From Elusimicrobia bacterium RIFOXYB2_FULL_49_7 (lineage in GTDB: Bacteria; Fibrobacterota; OXYB2-FULL-49-7), in assembly GCA_001800515.1 (NCBI GenBank), contig MGVN01000048.1, forward strand, positions 1 through 9,012: a DNA stretch of 9,012 nt, in the 5' to 3' direction. Each line of letters starts with the position of its first letter. Position 1 is the first letter of the stretch. Positions 5,278 to 9,012 of the stretch are shown piece after piece. The notes beneath the pieces were generated by a model. That model saw nothing but the letters and a program-made list of their open reading frames with translations, searched no databases and was not told the origin of the DNA. The position numbers and the translations under genes are program-made.

Positions 5278-6438
5278 ATGCAGACTTTTATTGAAAGAAT
5301 CTCTGAATATCGGGAAAAGCTGCTTTCCATGCGGGAGATGGTTATTGCCAATATCCTGTTTACCGGGCAGATTCCGTCGCCGACCTTCCGCGAAGAAGCC
5401 CGCGCCCAGCATTTTCTCCAGCGGTTGGCCGAGTTCGGCGTTGATGAATGTTTTACGGACGATATCGGGAATCCGGTCGGTATTCTGCATGGGCGCCGTC
5501 AGACCCGAAAGCCTCCCGTTTTTCTGGTCGCTCATCTTGACACGGTCTGGGATAGTCATTTTGATTATAACTATGTGGTTAAGGAAGATAAGATCATCGG
5601 TCCCGGCCTCATCGATAACTCGGCAGGGGTGGGTGTTCTCCTGACCCTGCCGGAAATATTCAAGCGATTAGAGCTGACCTTCAATTCCGATATCGTTCTG
5701 GCCGCCCCGGTCCAATCCATCGGACAGGGCAATCTGGCCGGTATTCGTCACTTGGTTGCCGGTTGGAAAGGAAGCATCCGCAGTGCCATCTGTCTTGAAG
5801 GAGGGGAACTCGGACGGCTGAATTATTTCTCCCAAAGCATGGTTCGTGCCGAGGTGCGTTGCGACATTCCGGACAATGAAGGCTATCTGAGTCAATATAA
5901 AAAGAACGCCATTCTCATCCTAAATGATGTCATGGACCAGATTTTGGCCATCCGGTTGCCGCAAAAGCCCCAGACGCATATCAATATCGGCAAGATAGAG
6001 GGTGGTGTCAAGCACGGTGAAGTGCCCTCACTGGCCGAGTTGGGCTTTGAAATCATCAGTGATGATGATGGGGTGGTGCAGGAGGTTGCCTCGCAGATAC
6101 AGGCCATTGTTCACAATATCAAACATGAGTACGATGTTCAGCTCGAAATGACGGTGCTGAGTCAGGCTCACGCATCGAAGCTGGCTTATAACCATCCGCT
6201 GGTCAAGAACGCTCTTTCTCTAATGGAAGCGCTGAAAATCAAACCGGCCATCGAATCCAGTGAATCCGAACTTTCTGTTTTTCTCTCCAAAGGTATTCCC
6301 GCTGTGACCCTGGGGCTGACGCATGGCGATAATTATCATCAGCATGATGCGGAAATCCGGATCGCCCCCTTGTTCGACGGTATTTTACAGTTGTTGGGCA
6401 TTCTGACCGCGATTGACAATGGGGTGTGTGATGAGTGA
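5278..6438 (+). CDS. M20-family metallohydrolase-like protein lacking the usual catalytic glutamate pair
   Basis: The product has 386 residues, typical for M20 peptidases and deacylases. Family marks are: NILFTGQIPSPTFREEARA (25-43), the first metal site LVAHLDTVWD (83-92, H86 and D88), GPGLIDNSAGVGVLL (108-122, bridging D113), ICLEGGELGRL (171-181, E174 as the next ligand), and a C-terminal end ESSESELSVFLSKGIPAVTLG followed by HGDNYHQHDAEI (349-360), with H354 or H356 at the last metal position. Between D113 and E174, active relatives have a Glu-Glu pair (general base plus metal ligand) before GNLxGxR. Here that stretch reads APVQSIGQGNLAGIR (143-157), with no acidic residue. The protein may therefore be a non-catalytic partner or an enzyme with altered chemistry. 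It sits between a glycosyltransferase and gpgS, 1 nt after the former and overlapping the latter by 8 nt, so a role in the same pathway is likely, for example deacylation or binding of a glycerate or amino compound. Not a pseudogene: the frame is intact. Confidence 0.82.
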   Translation: MQTFIERISEYREKLLSMREMVIANILFTGQIPSPTFREEARAQHFLQRLAEFGVDECFTDDIGNPVGILHGRRQTRKPPVFLVAHLDTVWDSHFDYNYVVKEDKIIGPGLIDNSAGVGVLLTLPEIFKRLELTFNSDIVLAAPVQSIGQGNLAGIRHLVAGWKGSIRSAICLEGGELGRLNYFSQSMVRAEVRCDIPDNEGYLSQYKKNAILILNDVMDQILAIRLPQKPQTHINIGKIEGGVKHGEVPSLAELGFEIISDDDGVVQEVASQIQAIVHNIKHEYDVQLEMTVLSQAHASKLAYNHPLVKNALSLMEALKIKPAIESSESELSVFLSKGIPAVTLGLTHGDNYHQHDAEIRIAPLFDGILQLLGILTAIDNGVCDE

Positions 6439-7420
6439 TGCAAGTTGGATTGGGACGCATACTTTCCACCATTCGGAGTTTGCCGATTTGCAGCGGTTGT
6501 CCGATGAAAAGGTGAAAAAAGGATATACCATTTCCGTCTGTCTGCCCACCCTGAACGAAGAAAAGACCATTGCCAAGGAGATTGTCATTCTCCGATCCGA
6601 ACTGATGCAACGTTATCCGCTGATTGATGAGATTGTGGTCATTGATTCCGGGTCCGACGACAAAACCCGTACGATTGCCCAGGAATACGGTGCCGAAGTC
6701 CACCTTGCTTCCGAAATCCTGCCGAAGTACGGCGATTATCGGGGCAAGGGTGAAAATATGTGGAAGGCGCTTTATGTTCTAAAGGGGGATATCATTGTCT
6801 ATCTTGATGCGGACATCAAGAATATCCATCATCGCTTTGCTTACGGCCTTGTCGGACCCTTGATTTTACGGGATAATATCCGATATGTCAAGGCCTTCTA
6901 TGATCGTCCCATCGTGGCTGAAGCGGGAAAGCTCCGTCCTACCGGTGGCGGTCGCGTGACCGAACTCCTGATACGGCCGCTGTTCTCTCTCTTCTTTCCG
7001 GAACTGACCCAGATTATGCAGCCCTTATCCGGTGAATATGCCGGTTTTCGGGAAATATTCGAAGCCGTGCCTTTCCCTATCGGGTATGGCATTGAGACCG
7101 CCATGTTGCTTGACATCAACAAGCGGTGGGGGCTTGATATCATCGGCCAGGTTGATTTGGATAAACGCATCCACCGTAACCAGGATACGTTGGCGCTGGG
7201 CCGCATGTCGTTCGGTATCCTGAAGACCTTTTTTGCCAGGGCTCAGGAATTGGGATTGGTTGAATTGGAAGGAAAAATGTTCGATAAAATGATTCAGTAC
7301 CACTTATCGGACAACCAATATGTGGCCCGACAATTTGAAACGCCTTCCTGGGAAAGACCTCCTATGCTGACCATCGAGGAATATAGCCAGAAGTTCGGAA
7401 AAAAACCGAACAAATCATGA
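6431..7420 (+). CDS. gpgS: Glucosyl-3-phosphoglycerate synthase (GT81)
   Basis: GpgS transfers glucose from an NDP-glucose to D-3-phosphoglycerate, giving glucosyl-3-phosphoglycerate, the committed step to glucosylglycerate and, in mycobacteria, to methylglucose lipopolysaccharides. The product has 329 residues, close to characterised GpgS. Motifs in order: VCLPTLNEEKTI (36-47) and VIDSGSDDKT (70-79) for the nucleotide, YRGKGENMW (103-111), the metal-binding DAD (126-128), LVGPLI (140-145), the phosphoglycerate loop GGGRVTELLIRPL (172-184), QPLSGEYAGFR (197-207), GYGIE (218-222) and the metal-ligand histidine region KRIHRNQ (245-251, H248). All key residues are present, so it should be active with Mg2+ or Mn2+ in the cytoplasm. 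The ATG at 6431 overlaps the upstream stop (ATGAGTGA). GGGGTG at 6421-6426 may be its ribosome site. An in-frame TTG at 6413 and ATG at 6419 are possible but add no family sequence. The stop overlaps the next ATG (ATGA). Confidence 0.93.
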   Translation: MSDASWIGTHTFHHSEFADLQRLSDEKVKKGYTISVCLPTLNEEKTIAKEIVILRSELMQRYPLIDEIVVIDSGSDDKTRTIAQEYGAEVHLASEILPKYGDYRGKGENMWKALYVLKGDIIVYLDADIKNIHHRFAYGLVGPLILRDNIRYVKAFYDRPIVAEAGKLRPTGGGRVTELLIRPLFSLFFPELTQIMQPLSGEYAGFREIFEAVPFPIGYGIETAMLLDINKRWGLDIIGQVDLDKRIHRNQDTLALGRMSFGILKTFFARAQELGLVELEGKMFDKMIQYHLSDNQYVARQFETPSWERPPMLTIEEYSQKFGKKPNKS

Positions 7421-8829
7421 ATATCGCATTACTTCATTATCATCTCCGTCCGGGCGGCGTCACGACGGTTATTCAGCTCCAACATCAAACCCTGACCATG
7501 CATGGCCACCGAGTTTTGGTGCTGACCGGTGAGGCGCCGACGCTTCCCTTTAATGGAGAAGTTACCCTGTTATCTGCCGCAGGTTACGGTGCGAACGCTT
7601 CTTTTACGCCGGATATGCTTGCCCGGCAGATCCGGGAGGCCTGCGATCGTGCTTTCAAGGGTAAATGCGATTTGTTGTTGGTTCATAACCCGCTTTTGCG
7701 AAAGAACGATCGTCTTATTCCCGCGCTTAAAATGCTTCAAACGGAAGATCGGACGATATTGATTCAAGTACATGATTTTGCGGAAGACGGACGTCCTGAA
7801 GCGTTGAGCCCGGAAACCTATCCGAAAAACTGCCATTATGCGGTGATTAATCAGCGCGATGAACGGTTATTGTCCGCTGCCGGCCTTAAACCGGGAGGCC
7901 TCCATCTGCTCCCGAACGCCGTGTTGGATGTTCAGCTTTGGCCTATCAAGAAGACGCAGTCCGGGGAAAAATATCTGTTGTATCCGGTTCGGGCAATACG
8001 CCGAAAGAATGTGGGTGAAGCGGTTCTGCTTTCCCTTTTCCTGGAAAAGGGCACACAATTGAAGATATCGCAACCCCCTCAGGGCGAACGGGATGAAGAG
8101 TGTTATCAGGATTGGAAAGCCTTTGCCAGGCGGCTCAACTGCCCGGTTCAGTTCGAGGCCGGTTTGTCCGTGCCCTTTGATGAGTTGTATGCCGGGTGTC
8201 GAGCGGTTGTGACCACCAGCATGAATGAAGGGTTCGGCATGGTTTTCCTTGAGCCTTGGATAAAGGGGAAAAGGGTGGTCGGCCGTTTTTTAAGGGAGGT
8301 TGGAGAGGATTTTCTCCGGAAAGGGATGGATTTTACCGGTTTGTACGAAAAACTGCTTATTCCGCTCACATGGTTGCCGCTTGAGGAGTTGCGACGGAAA
8401 TGGCTTGACACATGGGTGGATCGTTGTCGGGATTTCGGACTGGAATGCGATCCGGATCGATTAAAGGCCCATTTTGAATCCCTTTGCTCTGACAGTGGGT
8501 TTGATTTTGGATGGCTCAGCGAAACAGAACAACGAATTGTCATTGAGAAGGTGGTGGCGTCGCCGGACGCGGCTCAAAAACTCATCCGCCTGAATCCCTG
8601 TCTTGCACCGGGCTGGGATTCCACCCTATTTCCGGAATTAATGGAGCGAAATCGGCGAAGTGTTGCGGCCTCTTACCGACCGGACGGCTATGCTGTGCAC
8701 CTTGAGAAAATATGCCGGACAGCGGTATCGGAACCGATTGTTCAGCAGATCAATAAACAGAAACTGGCCGAAGCTTTTCTTGCCCCCGAGCGTTTTACGT
8801 TGATGAAGTGGCAGCCCTATGTTGCCTGA
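7417..8829 (+). CDS. Divergent GT4-like glycosyltransferase with an unusually long C-terminal region
   Basis: The product has 470 residues, soluble. It opens with MNIALLHYHLRPGGVTTVI (1-19), the first strand and Gly-Gly loop of a GT-B enzyme, then LLLVHNPLL (86-94), VHDFAEDGRP (118-127) and the linker LLPNAVLD (164-171). In the second domain, YPVRAIRRKNVGEAV (189-203) supplies the basic residues for the sugar nucleotide, and TTSMNEGFGMVFLEPW (266-281) holds the EX7E motif (E271, E279). After this motif 191 residues remain, about twice the usual number for GT4. This part is helical, with W- and R-rich stretches (328-342) and LSETEQRIVIEKVVASPDA (367-385); I recognise no domain there. Overlap of 4 nt with gpgS and 11 nt with the HAD gene argues for strict co-expression. 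It may act on the GpgS product or on its dephosphorylated form; the donor is unknown. Confidence 0.8.
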   Translation: MNIALLHYHLRPGGVTTVIQLQHQTLTMHGHRVLVLTGEAPTLPFNGEVTLLSAAGYGANASFTPDMLARQIREACDRAFKGKCDLLLVHNPLLRKNDRLIPALKMLQTEDRTILIQVHDFAEDGRPEALSPETYPKNCHYAVINQRDERLLSAAGLKPGGLHLLPNAVLDVQLWPIKKTQSGEKYLLYPVRAIRRKNVGEAVLLSLFLEKGTQLKISQPPQGERDEECYQDWKAFARRLNCPVQFEAGLSVPFDELYAGCRAVVTTSMNEGFGMVFLEPWIKGKRVVGRFLREVGEDFLRKGMDFTGLYEKLLIPLTWLPLEELRRKWLDTWVDRCRDFGLECDPDRLKAHFESLCSDSGFDFGWLSETEQRIVIEKVVASPDAAQKLIRLNPCLAPGWDSTLFPELMERNRRSVAASYRPDGYAVHLEKICRTAVSEPIVQQINKQKLAEAFLAPERFTLMKWQPYVA

Positions 8830-9012
8830 AGAAATCATCCGGAGCATGTCGTGCCCACTGCAACCGCAGCCCACAGGTCTTGAATCTTTTGGTCGCCTGC
8901 CGTCTCCCCTCAAGGCTGTTTTGTTCGATATCTATGGGACCCTTTTGGTCAGTGCGTCCGGCGATATTCATGCCGGGTCAATGGCCGATTCTTTTTCCTC
9001 TGATGAATCCCT
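8819..9012 (+). CDS. HAD-superfamily hydrolase, N-terminal part; runs off the window
   Basis: ATG at 8819 overlaps the preceding stop (8827-8829) by 11 nt. Sixty-four codons are visible. After a leader of about 31 residues rich in Pro (MLPEEIIRSM..., PLQPQPTGLE), the HAD motif I appears as LKAVLFDIYGTLLVSASGDI (31-50), with the nucleophile D37 and Thr41. The usual second Asp of phosphatases (DxD) is Tyr39 here, as in haloacid dehalogenases and a minority of HAD phosphatases. In the context of gpgS the obvious role is the phosphatase that removes phosphate from glucosyl-3-phosphoglycerate or a glycosylated derivative; that is inferred from neighbours, not from visible specificity residues. The cap domain and motifs II-IV are outside the window, so class and substrate remain open. 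Confidence 0.82.
   Translation, partial: MLPEEIIRSMSCPLQPQPTGLESFGRLPSPLKAVLFDIYGTLLVSASGDIHAGSMADSFSSDES

Noticed and set aside
5278..6438. M20-like gene as a decaying pseudogene
   Set aside because: The frame is full length and uninterrupted, other metal-site residues remain and translation is coupled on both sides; loss is confined to one motif.
6239..6703. Minus-strand frame of 154 codons across the M20/gpgS junction
   Set aside because: It overlaps two well-supported plus-strand genes and has no recognisable domain or ribosome site.
1..9012. tRNA, rRNA, CRISPR array, insertion sequence or phage gene
   Set aside because: No cloverleaf, spaced direct repeats, transposase motifs or terminal inverted repeats were seen by eye on either strand; a covariance-model search would be decisive for small RNAs.

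Overview
The window looks like a chromosomal segment from an uncultivated bacterium of the FCB superphylum (Bacteroidota relatives such as Calditrichota, KSB1 or Marinimicrobia). The lineage is inferred from three signs: the first gene ends in a Por/type IX-style secretion tail of the FlgD-like fold, several genes lack a Shine-Dalgarno site, and the gene mix is typical of anaerobic or environmental lineages. No single marker fixes the phylum. There is no RNA gene, insertion sequence, CRISPR array or phage gene.

Layout: (1) 1-866 (+) is the 3' end of a large secreted gingipain/PorU-type protein. (2) 930-1964 (+) holds two small membrane-anchored proteins of unknown function: one with a membrane segment plus coiled coil, the other with a membrane segment plus a disordered Arg/Asp/Asn/Gly repeat. 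A strong intrinsic terminator at 2014-2045 follows. (3) 2037-3218 (-) is a convergent DUF362 protein with four C-terminal cysteines. (4) 3219-3395 is a divergent intergenic region with a TATAAT box on each strand and overlapping inverted repeats. (5) 3396-3920 (+) is a cobalamin adenosyltransferase of the CobO/BtuR family. (6) From 3984 to the window end (+) run five tightly packed genes: a GT4 glycosyltransferase, an M20-like protein, glucosyl-3-phosphoglycerate synthase (GpgS), a second and divergent GT4-like glycosyltransferase, and a HAD hydrolase cut by the edge.

The last block is the most interesting part. Its junctions are a 1-nt gap and overlaps of 8, 4 and 11 nt, so it is almost certainly one transcription unit. 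GpgS makes glucosyl-3-phosphoglycerate from 3-phosphoglycerate and NDP-glucose. With a HAD phosphatase and two more glycosyltransferases, the simplest reading is synthesis of glucosylglycerate or a larger derivative such as mannosylglucosylglycerate, as a compatible solute or as a precursor of a glycolipid or polysaccharide. The M20-like protein is unexplained: its fold signatures are present, but the glutamate pair expected in the active site is absent. It may be a pseudoenzyme or an enzyme with changed chemistry.
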